From Dama dama (taxonomy: Eukaryota; Chordata; Mammalia; Artiodactyla; Cervidae): 64,000 nt of DNA. Made by a program: the position numbers and the translations under genes. The DNA is taken from the NCBI RefSeq assembly GCF_033118175.1, contig NC_083693.1:24747981-24811980 (forward strand). Reading direction: 5' to 3'. Below are positions 32,753 to 42,919 of this stretch, piece after piece; the first letter of the stretch is position 1, and each line of letters opens with the position of its first letter. The notes under the pieces are model-generated. The model did not search any database and was not told where the DNA came from. It saw only the letters and a program-made list of their open reading frames with translations.

Positions 32753-33488
32753 GCAGAGAGACTCTCTCCGTGTGTTTATCAACTCCCAGGAAGGCTCTAA
32801 TTAATAAGGATCTATTATGCTTGTTACAAAGGTGATAAACAGCCACTGAGATATGCCAGAAACTTGTTCAGGGCAAGTGCAAGCAAGTCTTAGAGAGAAG
32901 AGAGTGTGTTAAGCCACAAATATATCCAATACATACCCCAGACTCAGTCTGGTTAGTACAGGAAACCCAGTGAAGAAAAAGAAACTAGCGTCAGCCATGT
33001 GCTACAATTTTTGTTGGAAGACAACAAAGAGAACAGACAAGAACGGCTGCAGCTCAGATCCCAGGTTAAGTGAGTACCAGACCTAAATGACCTAAATGAG
33101 CCAGAGCTGTTTGAGAACTTGGAGGAAAATTCCAGGAACTGACACAGAGGAGAGACATACACCTAATTAAATCCTCCTTTGAGAAAGTGATATTTTTGTT
33201 CTAATTCTCTGGCAGAAAATCACTAGACCTTTGAGACAGAAAATGTTTACATAAAATGATGAAAGGCATTTGTATTAGTTTAAAATCCTTCTCAACAGAT
33301 AATTACTGAAAGACTGTCATTAGACTCTATGAATTACCAGGTGCCATTTAAATGTTTATTATGGGGAAAAATGCAACTTTCTTCCTATCTGCTATTACTT
33401 GTAAGAAAAATGTCATTGGTATTGTGATGCTCATTGGAATTTTGTTAATAGCTGATAACACCTGTTTAAAAATGTTTACCTAGGCCTG
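32753..33488. other. single-copy block
   Basis: About 0.7 kb with no repeat recognised. The AT-rich second half (33180-33480), with CACCTG, GATAA and TAATTA-type cores, is a possible conserved non-coding element. Confidence 0.45.
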
Positions 33489-33500
33489 TGGTTCTCAAAC

Positions 33501-33733
33501 AGGGCTTCCCAGGTGGCACAGTAGTAAAGAATCCACCGTCTGCAATGCAGGAGGCAGAAGAGACACGGGTTTGATCCCTGGGTTGGGAAGATCACTTGGA
33601 GTAGGAAATGGAAACCCACTCCAATATTCTTGCCCAGAAAATTCCACGGACAGAGGAGTTTGTCAAGTTACAGTCCATGGGGTCGCAAAAGAGATGGATT
33701 CGACTGAGTGAGCACACCTGAGCACAGACCAGG
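33501..33733 (+). mobile_element. Bov-tA in MER5A end
   Basis: 'gggcttcccaggtggcacag' to 'gattcgactgagtgagcaca'. Perfect 11-bp TSD GGTTCTCAAAC at 33490-33500 and 33734-33744 duplicates the MER5A terminus. Confidence 0.95.
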
Positions 33734-33768
33734 GGTTCTCAAACTTAGGGCACTGGAATCACCTAAAT

Positions 33769-33958
33769 CAGGGGTCCCCATCCTCCAGGGTCTAATGCCT
33801 GATGCTCTGAGGTGTAGCTGATGTAATAATAATAGAAATAAAGTACACAATATATGTTATGCGCTCAAATCGTCCCAAAACCATCCCTCCCTCCAGGTCC
33901 ATGGAAAAATTGTCTTCCACGAAACCAGTCTTCGTGCCAAAAAGATTGGGGACTGCTG
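33769..33958. mobile_element. hAT-type MITE inside MER5A
   Basis: Starts CAGGGGTCCCCA and ends TGGGGACTGCTG, an imperfect terminal inverted repeat. The 8-bp flanks (acctaaat / acctgttc) are only half identical, as expected for an old insertion. Interior 'atggaaaaattgtcttccac' is a known mammalian repeat motif; subfamily not assigned. Confidence 0.75.
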
Positions 33959-34296
33959 ACCTGTTCCAAAAGGACTTGTTCCAAAACAGCTTGTTAGGCC
34001 CAACCCCTGAGTTTCTACTTTATTAGGTCTAGGGGAGAGTCCAAGAATTTACAATTCTAACAAATTCCCAGGATGCTACTGGTCTGAGGACCACATTTTG
34101 AGAACCACCGACCCAGAGCATGAGATCAAGTTCCAAATGATCTGGGGTGAGATTCGATCTCTCCCTCCCGCCAGACTCCAGAAGCAGAAGACGGGGGTCT
34201 TCCTTCCACACCTGTTTGCCGGGGGGACCACTAGTTTCTCCAGGAAAATCCTCGTTTATCTCTTTTGCAGTAATTGAATATCTGCTAATTATTTTA

Positions 34297-34510
34297 GCAG
34301 GGCTTCCCTGGTGGTTCAGTGGTAAAGAACCCACCAGCCAATGCAGGAGACATGGGTTCCAGCCCTGAGTCGGGAAGATGCCCAGGAGAAAGAAATGGCA
34401 ACCCACCCCAGTATTCTTGCCTGGGAAATCCCGAGGACAGAGGAGACTGGCGAGCTACAGCTCAAGGGGTTGCAAAATAGTCAGATACGACTTAGCAACT
34501 AAACAACAAA
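34297..34510 (+). mobile_element. Bov-tA SINE
   Basis: 'gggcttccctggtggttcag' to 'agatacgacttagcaactaa'. TSD AATTATTT at 34287-34294 and 34511-34518. Confidence 0.93.
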
Positions 34511-34519
34511 AATTATTTA

Positions 34520-34950
34520 TCACTTTCTTTCATCACCAAAAGTGTCCTAGTTTGGATGATAATTTTCATTTTCACTCTAATACTTGTTCCTACTAGTTTG
34601 ACCTTAATCTGTAGAATCCCACACGCCTAACTAGAAGATGCTCTCCTCCAGAGAGAATTTGTTTTTGCCTTCTCTGAGAACCAGGGACACTACAGACCAG
34701 GAATCATTTTAACCTGAGGTAGCAGGTTAAAAGGAACTCTTAGTACCAGCCCAGGCTTACTCTCCTGATTGCAGGGCTGACAGTGGTGTCTGCCCTCAGG
34801 GGACCCGGCCTTTCCTTTTGGGTACCATCTGTACATCCTTTGTGGCCCCCAGTTCCCAGCTCAGATTTTAAGTCAAAGGTGAAATTTTTCTTGCTGTTGC
34901 TGTTATTTAAGCTTGGAGAGAGGCTTCTTGGAAATTTCCCTTACTTCTTT
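34520..34950. other. single-copy stretch
   Basis: No repeat recognised; an 87-codon frame (34783-35046) runs into the L1 remnant and has no domain. Confidence 0.4.
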
Positions 34951-34951
34951 T

Positions 34952-35505
34952 TGTTTTTCTCATCACAAAAATTTTCAAACACATTCAAAAGGAGAGAGAA
35001 TAATATAATGAACTCCCATGTACCCACCAACCAGCTTGAACAATGATCAACTCATTCCAATCTTGTTTCATCTACACCCACTCAATTCTCTGTCCTCTTT
35101 CCCTCCTCACGCATACACTGGATTGTTTTGAATCAAATCACATACATCATATGATTTCATTTACAAAGATATCAGTAATGGCTCTAAAATAATAGGACTC
35201 TTTTTTAAATAATTAGTATTCTGTGATCACACCTAAAAAATATTAATAACTTGGTAATACTATTTTCTTATAATTTTTTTGTTTCTTTGTTCAAATCATG
35301 ATTCAAAGATGCTACATATCTTGTAATTAGGGGTTATCACTTGTCTTTAATAATTTATGTGTTCCCCAGACTATCTGGTTTTTATTAATCATATCTTATT
35401 TACTGGTGAAAATAGTTTGTTCTATAGACTTTTCTTTACAGTATGTTTCACTGTTTGCATTTCTATGGTGTCATTTAACAGGTTCTTCTGTGCTGTGTGT
35501 CGCCC
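34952..35505. mobile_element. old L1M 3' region
   Basis: 'attttcaaacacattcaaaa', 'aactcccatgtacccaccaa', 'ccaatcttgtttcatctaca', 'aaaataataggactc' match a widespread mammalian L1 3' segment. Confidence 0.65.
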
Positions 35506-35786
35506 ATAAGCACATGGGTAAGCCTAGAGCTGTGTGGTCCAACGTAACACCCCTTAGCTACATATGGCTACCTAAATTTAAATTAACTAAGACAGAAAGA
35601 GAAAGACAAATACCATGCGATGTCACTTATAAGTGAAATCCAAAATATGACACAAATTAATTTATTTACACAACAGAGACAGACTCACAGACGTAGAAAC
35701 AAATTTACGGTTACCAAAGAGGAAGGAGGTGGAGGAGGGATAAATTAGGGGTTTAAGATTAGCAGATATATAAAATATATAAACTG

Positions 35787-36001
35787 AGTGAAAGTGTTAG
35801 TCACTAAGTTGTGTCCAGCTCTTTGCAACTCCATGGACTGTAGCTCGCCAGGTTCCTCTGTCCATGGAATTCTGCAGACAAGAATGCTAGAGTGGGTTGC
35901 CATTCCCTTCTCCAGGGAAACTTCCCAACCCAGGGATCGAACCCGGGTCTCCTGCAATGCAGGCAGATTCTTTACGGTCTTAGCAACAAGGAAGCCCATA
36001 T
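35787..36001 (-). mobile_element. Bov-tA inside L1
   Basis: 'gtgaaagtgttagtcactaa' to 'cttagcaacaaggaagcccat', a complete minus-strand copy. Confidence 0.92.
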
Positions 36002-36111
36002 TTCATAATAAATTTACTGCAAAATAAAGTAAAATTTACTGTATATAAAATAAACAAACAAGGTTTTACTGTGTAACACAGGGACCTATATTAAATACCA
36101 TAAAATAAACC

Positions 36112-36206
36112 ATAATGGAAAAGAATATGAAAAAGATATGGATATATATGTATATATAACTTGCATGTATATATATACATATTCTCTTCATATTCTTTTC
36201 CATTAT
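36112..36206. repeat. fold-back inverted repeat in L1 3' UTR
   Basis: The 20-bp arm at 36112-36131 (ataatggaaa then agaatatgaa) is the exact reverse complement of 36187-36206. Inner TA-rich arms pair imperfectly. The right arm and its TA tract are extra relative to other L1 3' UTR copies in this window, so it looks like a local inverted duplication. Confidence 0.9.
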
Positions 36207-36455
36207 ATGTATGAATCACTTTGCTATACACCAGAAACTAACACAACTTTGTAAATCAACTATAGTTCAATTTTCAAATTTTTTAGTCTAAATCACAACC
36301 CAATAAATTTTAAAAATTCATTTCCTTAATCACATTAGTCTCCTTTCAAGGTCTCAATACCTACATGAGGCCAGGGACTACTATATTGGATGGCGCAGAT
36401 ATAAAACATCTCTATCATCACTGGAAGTTCTATTGGACATTGCCGCTCTTATTCA

Positions 36456-36774
36456 TACTCAGATTAGTTTTTTTCAAAGCTACTTCACAGGCAATGGTAT
36501 GGTATTTCTACCAAGAAGCACATAACGTCTTGTCTTTTTTTCATCATGTTAGCAGCCATTGAAGATCACTGCCTAGACTCAGAAATTCAGGGTGACAAAA
36601 TTCCAGCTTGACCAGTCTTTTCACTTATTATCTGGAATAACGCTATAAAAAAAAGCTGCTTTCCCTCATTTACTCTTTAACTGTCCTAAACTAGTTTGCA
36701 TAGGAAAGGCAAGGTAACTATCTAATCCTTTCCCCAGTTCTCAAAATAAGTTGGCTCCCTAAATCTTTTTTTAA
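36456..36774. other. single-copy stretch
   Basis: No repeat or exon recognised. Confidence 0.4.
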
Positions 36775-37046
36775 GGGAATTTCCTTTTTTATTTTTTTAA
36801 TTTTTATTTATGTATTTATTGGCCATATCCGGTCTTAGTTTCGGCATTCAGGATCTTCTATTGCAGCACACAGGCTTCTCTCTAATTGTGTAATCTGTAA
36901 GCTGCAGCGTGGACTCTCTAGTTGAGGCAAACTGGCTTGGCTGCCCCATGACATGTGGAATCTTAGTTCCCCAACCAGGGATCAAACCAGTGTCCCTGGC
37001 ATTGCAAGGCGAACTTTTAGCCATGGGACCACCAGGGAAGTCCCTT
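36775..37046 (-). mobile_element. CHR-type SINE, long form
   Basis: T-rich start, 'gcagcacacaggcttctctc', 'accagggatcaaaccagtgt', 'gaccaccagggaagtccc'. Confidence 0.9.
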
Positions 37047-37737
37047 CCTAAATCCTCTAAAAGTGACCAATGAGGCATTTTATTCTGAGCACCATTATGA
37101 ACCTGTGGGTCTAGACATATTTGGTATGTTTGAATCAACTGATGTTCTTGGCTATAATTATTAGCCTTATATAAATAAGTTTTCATGTTTTTGCCATCAT
37201 ATCTTTGGAATTAAATATTAGAAGTAAGACTTCTGAGTCTAAAGATAAATGTTCACACAATCTGTCCACCTGACAAGTCCATGCCTGACATGTGGCTACT
37301 CCTAGTTATTAGCTGACCTTTTATCCATGGCAAATGCAACTATAAGTTTAAAATAAGTAACAGTTTTGTGGTAAATGTTTTAATGCCACTCGCCTCTTCA
37401 ATCTCACATTGAGAACCACATGATTCTCAAAATGACTGAGCTGGCTGGATTCTGATATGAGTGGCTTAAACACTCATCAGTAATTGGGGTGACTAGTCAT
37501 TGGAGTCTGGAGGGGTGTTCCACCATCATATTCAAGTTTTCCATAAAATGATTTAAAAATTTTCCAGAACCAGAAAAAAAAAAATTCAATGAGATGTAGA
37601 AGCTATCCCACCCAAATCTCTCACCTCTCACCTGGAGAAACTAAGCCTCAGCAACAACTTGATTTTCCCAAGTTGTCCCAACAACTGGTATCTCGGTTGG
37701 GACTTCCATTCCCTGAAAATGAGAGGCACTTCTGATT
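37047..37737. other. single-copy stretch
   Basis: About 0.7 kb, AT-leaning, nothing recognised. Confidence 0.45.
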
Positions 37738-37813
37738 TCTTTTTTTTTTAATTTATTTTAATTGGAGGCTAATTACTTTACAATACTGTAGTGGTTTTTG
37801 CCATACAGATCAA
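37738..37813 (-). mobile_element. L1 3' tail
   Basis: Poly-T, 'ttggaggctaattactttac', 'actgtagtggtttttgccat': the last ~75 bp of a ruminant L1. Confidence 0.88.
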
Positions 37814-38349
37814 CTTCTGCATAGGATTCAATCTCTCCTTCAGGAGTAGCAGTCTCTTCCTGGTCAGAAGTGGCCCACGGCCAGGACAGGAGCCATGACT
37901 AGTCCTCCCAGAGTCATCTCTCTTCTCCTTTCCAGCCAAACCTGCCAGTTTCCGCTTCGTCACCGCCAGCCCTGGATCCCTGTGAACCAGCTTCCAGAGA
38001 CAAGAACCAACCCTGGCTGTCACCGCTCCCACCTTCCCCGGGGAAAGAGGAAACCATCCCTGCTCCTGGAAAGACAAGACATGATGACAGCTAGGAAGAC
38101 TGTGCCTGCCAGAGCTTAGAGCGCCTTCTCACAGATTGTGGAAGGAAAGGCAGCTCCTACTTTGCAGTCCAATCAGGGCTCAGCGAAGCTAGCCAGTGAT
38201 GAAATGAAAGACGCGGGGGATTGCTGGCAGCTACCCACAAGATCCCTTATTCCACTGCACAGTTCTCTCTGCCTGGGAACAAGCACCCCAAAGGGCCGGA
38301 CCCTCTCACTGGTCTCTGCTGGCTGGGATCAACACATGGAGATAAAAAC
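37814..38349. other. single-copy stretch with exon-like piece
   Basis: A pyrimidine tract ending in AG (about 37917-37935) resembles a 3' splice site. One following frame stays open for about 50 codons to a TAG near 38092. No AATAAA or donor site is evident close by, so a gene is not called. Confidence 0.35.
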
Positions 38350-38359
38350 TTTCTCTCCA

Positions 38360-38683
38360 GGGGCTTCCCTGGTGGTCCAGCGGTTAAGCGTCCGCCTCGC
38401 AAAGCAGGGGACACTGGTTCAGCCCTGGTCAGGGAAGATTCCCCGTGCCACGGAACAGCTAAGCCCGGGCGCCGCAACTTTGAGTCTGTGCTCTAGAGCT
38501 GGGGTACCGCAGCTGCTAAGGCCCACACGCCTCAGAGCTCCTGCTCCGCAACAAGAGAAGCCGCCGCAATGAGAAGCCCAAGCAGCACAAGGAAAAGTAG
38601 CCCCCGCTTGCTGCAACTAGAGCAAGCCTGCTTTGGCCAGCACAGCCAAAAACAACTAAGTAAATGAAATTAAATTAAAAAGT
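38360..38683 (+). mobile_element. CHR-type SINE, long form
   Basis: 'gggcttccctggtggtccag' to 'cagcacagccaaaaacaac'. TSD TTTCTCTCCA at 38350-38359 and 38684-38693. CpG-rich because it is fairly young. Confidence 0.94.
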
Positions 38684-38693
38684 TTTCTCTCCA

Positions 38694-39179
38694 AAAATAT
38701 ACCAAAGGTCCCTAGAGAAACCTTGCATTCTAGAACTGAACTGTCAGATGCATGAACCCTGAATCAAAACTCCCAGCAGCCCGCTGAGATCAGCCCACAC
38801 TCTCTTCCTACTTCCTGAGGCTCATGCCTGAGCCGCACTGTCCAGCTTCAGCTGCCCGAATGCCTTCCTGCTGAATTATCTCCAGAGAACACAGGTCATT
38901 CTTTCATGCATCAGAGACCAGTGATTTACCCTGGGACTCCCAGACCCCTCAGGGTCTGTGAAGGTAGTGATATTTACAAAGTTTTCAAAACGTGATAGTT
39001 TATATTTCTAATCATAGCTAACTCTGGGGGAAAAAAATCAAGGTTGTGTGTAGGGAAAGAGGAGTTGAATACCTAAAAAACTGGTCATGGGAGAATGCAC
39101 AAGGGTTCTCTCACCCTCCTGCAAGGCAGAGATTCAGAGCACTTCCTTCTGGACCTGTTTCATCGTGGCCACAGAGAGA
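38694..39179. other. single-copy stretch
   Basis: Nothing recognised. Confidence 0.4.
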
Positions 39180-39410
39180 GGTTTTAGGAGCAAGCAGACC
39201 TGGGTTATAATCCAGCCTTCTTCATGAACACTGGCCAGGGGGATTTTAACAAAAGAGTTACTGCAGACCCATTTTTCATCTTGAAAGCTGGGAACATCCC
39301 ACCCACTTCACAGAGCAGCGATGAGAATCAAATGAGGGAAAGAAGATGAAAGAGCCCTGGGTACATGGTCGGAGCTCAGTTAATGCTGGTTCCCTTCTGC
39401 CCCTTCTCCC
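39180..39410 (+). mobile_element. MIR SINE fragment
   Basis: 'gagcaagcagacctgggtta', 'gcagcgatgagaatcaaatg', 'cggagctcagttaatgctgg' in MIR sense order. Confidence 0.7.
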
Positions 39411-39424
39411 TTCCTGAATGAAGA

Positions 39425-39635
39425 GGCAGTGTGGTATGGAGGTTCAGATCTCATACCTGACAGGCACAGTCTGAAATTCTCTGACAATCAACAGTCACCT
39501 GGCCGCAGGTCATTTAACCTCTCTGAGCCTGAGTTTTCTAAGCCAAGAAAGAAAGTTTTTCTTGCAAGGTTGCCGTGAGGATTAGAGATCACATATCTTG
39601 AGGCACGTGCTCAACAAAAGGTAGCTCTGACTGGT
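39425..39635 (+). mobile_element. second adjacent MIR
   Basis: 'gcagtgtggtatggaggttc', 'ggtcatttaacctctctgag', 'ggttgccgtgaggattagag' give an almost complete MIR. Confidence 0.82.
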
Positions 39636-39894
39636 TTTCATGGTTTCCCCCTATCCCACCATGTGGATTTCAGTGGGAAAGCACCTCACCCCATGTGAGG
39701 GCAAATCTGAGATGGCATGGGAAGGGTAAAAGATGAACACGCCATGTGCCATGCATTCTCAAAGGGGTGATACTATCCCTAAGTGGGTGAAAATCACTTC
39801 TTGAAGGAAGTAAAAATTGGTTCTGCAAGAGAGTGGAGGGATCTTGGATATCATAGTGATTTGTAGTTTCTCAAAGGTCTATGGAATCTCAACA

Positions 39895-40440
39895 GATAGA
39901 TGGTATATCTGTGGTATTGAAACTTCACAGTGGGTGACAGAGGAATAGATAAAGAAGGTGGAGTGGAATATTACTCAGCCATACAAAAGAATGGAATCAA
40001 GACATTTGCAGCAATATCGATGGACCTCCAGACTGTCATACTGAGTGAAGTAAGACAGAGAAAAAGAAATATCCTATGTTATAGATTGCAGATTCTAAAA
40101 AGAAATGATACAAATGAACCTATTTACAAAACAGAAAGAGACTCACAGACTTAGAGAATGAATTTATGGTTGCCAGGAGGAAGGATGGGGGAAGGGATAG
40201 TCAGGAAGTTTGGGATGGACATGTACACACTCCTATATTTAAAATGGGAAACCAACAAGGACCTACTGTGCGGTACAGGGAACTCTGCTCAATATTATGT
40301 AACAAACTAAATGGGAGAAGAATTTGAAAAAGCATAGGTACACGTATATGTATAACTTAACTGAATCACTTTGCTGTAAGTCTGAAACCATCACAACATT
40401 GTTAATCAACTAGACGTCAATATAAAATTAAAAATATTTC
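39895..40440 (+). mobile_element. L1 3' end with ORF2 remnant
   Basis: Frame at 39960 onward carries EYYSAIQKNGIKTFAAISMD, the ORF2 C-terminus, then 'ctactgtgcggtacagggaa' and 'atcacaacattgttaatcaa'. Confidence 0.93.
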
Positions 40441-40445
40441 ACAGG

Positions 40446-40632
40446 ACTTCCCTGGTGGTCCAGTGGCTAAGACTCCACGCTCCCAATGCAGGAGGGCCTG
40501 GTTCAATCCCTGGTCAGGGAACTAGATCCTGTATGTTGCAGCTAGAGTCCAGATGCCACAATTAAAGATCATGCAAACCACAACTAAGGCCCGATGCAGG
40601 AAGATAAATGAAATTTTTTTTTTTTTAATTTC
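40446..40632 (+). mobile_element. CHR-type SINE
   Basis: 'gacttccctggtggtccagt', 'gtcagggaactagatcctgt', ending in a T-run after 'agataaatgaaa'. Confidence 0.9.
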
Positions 40633-41009
40633 ATGAGGAGAATCAAGAGGGTGGCAGATAGGGGGAATATGTGTCAAAAAAAAAGTCTCTTTGGAAGGTA
40701 AAAGTGAAAAAAGAGGAAGGTTGTGGGGGGAGAAGCACCTGAGACAAGAGCATCTGAGAAGAAAAGAAAATTGTTGAGTGAAAAAGCAGGAATTAGGAAT
40801 TCCATAGGAATCCTCCTATGGATTAGCAGGAATGCTAGGGGTGGGAGAAGTGGTGAAAATAGGCCAGCATTCAATGCTACCTGCTGGGAACCTACAAATG
40901 ATTTTTGGTGCAGAGCAGTTTTTGTTGCCACTATTGTTTTTATTGAGTTTTGAGCTTTTTTTACTTTTTTTTTTTTTTTTTAAAGAAAAAAGAGGAGTCA
41001 ATATATATC
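40633..41009. other. single-copy stretch with poly-T
   Basis: Poly-T run at about 40959-40981. A perfect 9-bp inverted repeat TCCATAGGA / TCCTATGGA (40801-40822, 4-bp loop) sits in otherwise plain sequence. Confidence 0.45.
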
Positions 41010-41110
41010 GAACACTTCTGTGCTAGGAATCGGGCCTGGCATATGATGTGTATTACTCTAACAGGATCACGAAAAGCAGATTTCAGTTCAACCAATGAGG
41101 AGAATGAAGC
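41010..41110 (-). mobile_element. MIR fragment
   Basis: 'cttctgtgctaggaatcggg', 'tgtattactctaacaggatc', 'aatgaggagaatgaagctgt' in antisense order. Confidence 0.5.
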
Positions 41111-41516
41111 TGTTTAAAGATAAACAAAACACTTAACTGCAACCGCCCCCCCAACCCTGCCCCCATTCTTTCTAGAGTGGCCATCCTTGCAAATTGCTTT
41201 GGACAGTGCCTCTTAATGCCTGACATCCTGGGGTCACTATTAAAGAGCATCCCCTTTTCACTCTGGTGTCTGGGTTTGGATAGAAATTAAATAACAGCCC
41301 TAGGTTACAGCTATAGTTGCTCTGTCCAGTCCTCTAGGGATTTCCGCATGGAGGGTCTAGAATCAGAGCCACCCTCAATGCCTCATGCCTGAGCATCCTC
41401 AAGACAAAGGAGTGCCCGAGAAGGGAAGGAACCATGAGAAGGAAGTAGCAGAGAGGTATGAGAAGAGTACTATGTTGAGAAATCGAAACACGCCTGACTT
41501 CTGGAACTTTCCTGAA
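41111..41516. other. single-copy stretch
   Basis: A short C-run near 41146; nothing else recognised. Confidence 0.4.
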
Positions 41517-41911
41517 CGTCGTCATGACTCACACACGAGCCTTTTGGAGCTCTGAGAAATGCAAATCCACAGGTGTAATCCCGGCAGAAGCGGAGGTCGC
41601 AGTGGCTGCTTTCAAGGGATGGTACAGCTGGCCAGCTTAGGACGCCCTCGAGGAGGAGGACTGGGGGACTTGAAGAAGCCCCGTCGTCATGGAGCCATGC
41701 CCTGCCCCCCAGTCCCTGCAGCCTGCGGCTGGACACCTTCGGGGTTTGGAGTCCTGGCTCCGGACAGCAGCGTTTAGACGGTTCATAAAAGCCCTGCCCC
41801 CACCTCCCACCGGGGCATGGTCTGCAGACCCTCACAGGGTCCAGGAAATTGACATCTGTGGGTTCAAGCAGGATGTCGAGGCTGCTGGAGACGTTCTATT
41901 TGTGCCTGCGT
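41517..41911. promoter_or_regulatory. CpG-enriched single-copy block
   Basis: By hand count, 41521-41910 is about 60% G+C with 18 CpGs (observed/expected about 0.5), clearly above the CpG-poor single-copy background. A TATA-like CATAAAAG sits near 41784, followed by a C-rich stretch. Frames of 72-121 codons exist on both strands with no domain recognised. It could be a weak CpG island, an enhancer or a lost promoter. Confidence 0.3.
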
Positions 41912-42235
41912 CTGAATAATTTAACACTCCCTCCAAAATAGACTATCATTAGAATTTGTCAATTCCTGTGCAGACAGCCTCAAAAAAGAGAGAGAAGGGA
42001 AGAGAAAGTTCCCACATATGTTGCCTCAGAGTAGTGGAACAGGAGGCTGGGTTCTGCATTGTTCTTTTTTTCTAGTGTCACAGCCCGCTGCTCACTGATG
42101 CATCTGACCCCGCAGGAACTGCTTCCCTTACGTGTGTCCTCACCCCTAAACCCACGTCTACCGCTGCATCCCCCAGATAGAGACAAAAGGCCAAGTTCTT
42201 ACAGATTCACTGGTCTGTTTCCCCCACCACCACTT
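41912..42235. other. single-copy stretch
   Basis: Nothing recognised. Confidence 0.4.
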
Positions 42236-42470
42236 ACTGTGTGTGTCTGTGTGTGTGCACGCTCAGTCGTGTCTGAGTCTTTGTGATCCCATGGACTATA
42301 ACCCACCAGGCTTCTCTGTCCATGGGACTCTCCAGGGAAGAATACTGGAATGGGTTGCCACTTCCTTCTTCAGGGAATTTTCCGAACCCAGGGGTCAAAC
42401 CCGAATCTCGTGTGTCTCCTGAACTGGCAGGCAGATTCCTTACCACTGCGCCCCCTGGGAAGCCTGCCAC
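42236..42470 (-). mobile_element. Bov-tA SINE with GT tail
   Basis: (GT)n with one interruption (42239-42258), 'cgctcagtcgtgtctgagtc', ending 'gcgccccctgggaagcct'. Confidence 0.92.
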
Positions 42471-42479
42471 CTATCTTAT

Positions 42480-42760
42480 ATGGGGCAGACTTGGGTCACT
42501 TCTATGACCCTCAGTTTCTTCATCTGCAAAACATGGCCTCCAGGACTTCCCTGGTGGCCCAGTGGCTAAGACTCCAAGCTCCGAATGCAGGTGGCCTGGG
42601 TTCAATCCCTGGTCAGGGAACTAGATCCCACATGCTGCAACTAAGTTACAGCCAAATAAATAATCATTTTTTTAAAATAACATGGCCTCCCTCATAGGGT
42701 TTTCATAGTATTAAATGAGCTAATTTCTCAAGGTCTGGCACATAACACAAGCCTGTCTTT
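42480..42760 (+). mobile_element. MIR SINE split by CHR
   Basis: 'gaccctcagtttcttcatct', then after the SINE 'catagggttttcatagtatt' and 'ctggcacataacacaag'. Confidence 0.85.
42542..42678 (+). mobile_element. CHR-type SINE in MIR
   Basis: 'gacttccctggtggcccagt' to 'acagccaaataaataatc'. Perfect 12-bp TSD AACATGGCCTCC at 42530-42541 and 42679-42690. Confidence 0.96.
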
Positions 42761-42919
42761 AGTCTGCTGTTCCTTATCAGGCACTAACCTTAAATGAAAC
42801 AATGCTAGTTCTCATGAGGTACCACAGACAGGCACAATTTCCAGCCCTGCATAATCCCACTTTCTTCCCATTGCTTAGTTTGACCATGCTCATGGGAAAA
42901 CAAAAACAATCAAAATAAA

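Larger units (their letters stand above)
33489..34112. mobile_element. MER5A-like MITE, doubly interrupted
   Basis: Terminal text 'ggttctcaaacttagggcac' and, at the far end, 'ccacattttgagaaccaccg' are the inverted ends of a MER5A-like element. It is split by a Bov-tA at its border and by another hAT MITE inside. Confidence 0.8.
35585..36284 (+). mobile_element. L1 3' end inside MITE
   Basis: 'gacagaaagagaaagacaaa', 'acggttaccaaagaggaagg', 'ttactgtgtaacacagggac', 'aacacaactttgtaaatcaa'. It is itself split by a Bov-tA and carries a fold-back. Confidence 0.9.
35525..36455. mobile_element. hAT-Charlie-type MITE, interrupted
   Basis: Left part 'gtgtggtccaacgtaacacc', 'gctacatatggctacc', 'aaatttaaattaact' and right part 'ctatattggatggcgcagat', 'gttctattggacattgcc' belong to one MITE with imperfect inverted ends. 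The middle is displaced by an L1. Confidence 0.7.

Noticed and set aside
38360..38683. Local CpG density suggesting a CpG island
   Set aside because: The CpGs belong to a fairly young CHR SINE.
40801..40822. 9-bp perfect inverted repeat with 4-bp loop, as a terminator or operator
   Set aside because: Isolated hairpin of a size expected by chance in 64 kb; bacterial-type terminators are not relevant here.
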